This document shows, piece by piece, positions 5,910 to 6,117 of a stretch of DNA of 6,117 nt (its first letter is position 1; each line of letters begins with the position of its first letter). The DNA is from Patescibacteria group bacterium. GTDB taxonomy: Bacteria; Patescibacteriota; Minisyncoccia; Phycocordibacterales; UBA2100. The DNA is taken from contig WFWP01000012.1 in NCBI GenBank assembly GCA_015491055.1, positions 1-6,117 on the forward strand. The letters run 5' to 3'. The position numbers and the translations under genes were made by a program. A model generated the notes under the pieces. That model searched no databases and was not told the origin of the DNA. It was given only the letters and a program-made list of their open reading frames with translations.

Positions 5910-6117
5910 ATGAGAGTGTTAACCGTAATACCTATAATCAATAATTTGAAAATTGAGGAATTGACATATTTTTCTCTGAAAAATATTCAACCGGGCGCCG
6001 TTATATATGTAAAAATAAGAAACAAAGACATACCCGCAATAGTCGTAGAAAATAACGATGCTCACTCCATGAAAGCGATTCTGAAAGATGCGAACTTTCA
6101 ACTTAAACGAATAGATG
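5910..6117 (+). CDS. priA: Primosomal protein N' (PriA)-like, N-terminal fragment
   Basis: Sixty-nine complete codons from the ATG at 5910, cut by the window's right edge. The pattern fits the PriA 3'-DNA-binding domain, a small beta-barrel that recognises the 3' end of the leading strand at stalled forks: an opening strand RVLTVIPI, ELTYFSLKNIQPGAVIYVKIRNKDIPAIVVE (residues 17-47, with the turn QPGA then a basic strand), and a lysine-rich segment ending ANFQLKRID. Full PriA is a helicase that reloads the replisome; the helicase part lies beyond the window. The N-terminus is short and divergent, so the name rests on the pattern of strands rather than on catalytic motifs. Its start is 36 nt from the start of the divergent ATPase gene. 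Confidence 0.62.
   Translation, partial: MRVLTVIPIINNLKIEELTYFSLKNIQPGAVIYVKIRNKDIPAIVVENNDAHSMKAILKDANFQLKRID

Noticed and set aside
5919..6101. A 60-codon minus-strand frame at the right end
   Set aside because: It is antisense to the PriA-like frame, which has a promoter-like box and a sensible N-terminal domain.
1..6117. CRISPR arrays, tRNA or rRNA genes, transposases, toxin-antitoxin pairs
   Set aside because: I looked on both strands and saw no spaced repeats, cloverleaf, insertion-sequence ends or matching protein motifs.

Overview
The window most likely comes from a member of the Candidate Phyla Radiation (Patescibacteria, probably of the Parcubacteria type). The evidence is indirect. 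The DNA is AT-rich and compact. SecA carries a long insertion next to its first nucleotide-binding fold. There is a soluble TraG/VirD4-like ATPase of a kind often seen in these genomes, and a lamin-tail-domain surface protein. The N-terminus of the partial PriA also has the form I associate with that group. No start codon shown here has a convincing Shine-Dalgarno sequence. I could not run a phylogeny, so the taxonomic placement is an inference.

Layout from left to right. Positions 1-2209 (minus) hold the first 736 codons of secA; its C-terminus lies outside the window. Positions 2210-2553 lie between the annotated large genes and are dense with signals. They include a good sigma70-type promoter reading into secA, a 35-codon reading frame with a signal-peptide look that ends 4 nt before secA, a strong inverted repeat inside that frame, short permuted direct repeats, a plus-strand promoter-like site, and a bidirectional intrinsic terminator. 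Positions 2554-4296 (minus) encode a membrane-anchored extracytoplasmic protein with two lamin-tail-like domains around a PKD-like domain. Positions 4293-5873 (minus) encode a P-loop ATPase of the TraG/VirD4/VirB4 class. These two genes overlap by ATGA and form an operon. Positions 5910-6117 (plus) hold the start of a divergent priA-like gene.

How the genes fit together. The ATPase and the lamin-tail protein look like a two-gene unit: a cytoplasmic motor without membrane segments of its own, and a surface protein with one C-terminal membrane span and a cytoplasmic tail. The lamin-tail protein has a signal peptide and would itself be exported by the Sec pathway, which SecA powers. The unit ends at the terminator at 2423-2453, and secA then has its own promoter.

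Two observations stand out. First, a -10 hexamer sits 5-8 nt before the start codon of the ATPase, of the PriA-like gene, of the lamin-tail gene and of the small frame before secA, which points to leaderless transcription as a local habit. Second, the small frame before secA has a hydrophobic core and an AxA site, and so resembles a minimal secretion-monitor (SecM-like) leader. It is a candidate only and needs experimental or comparative support.
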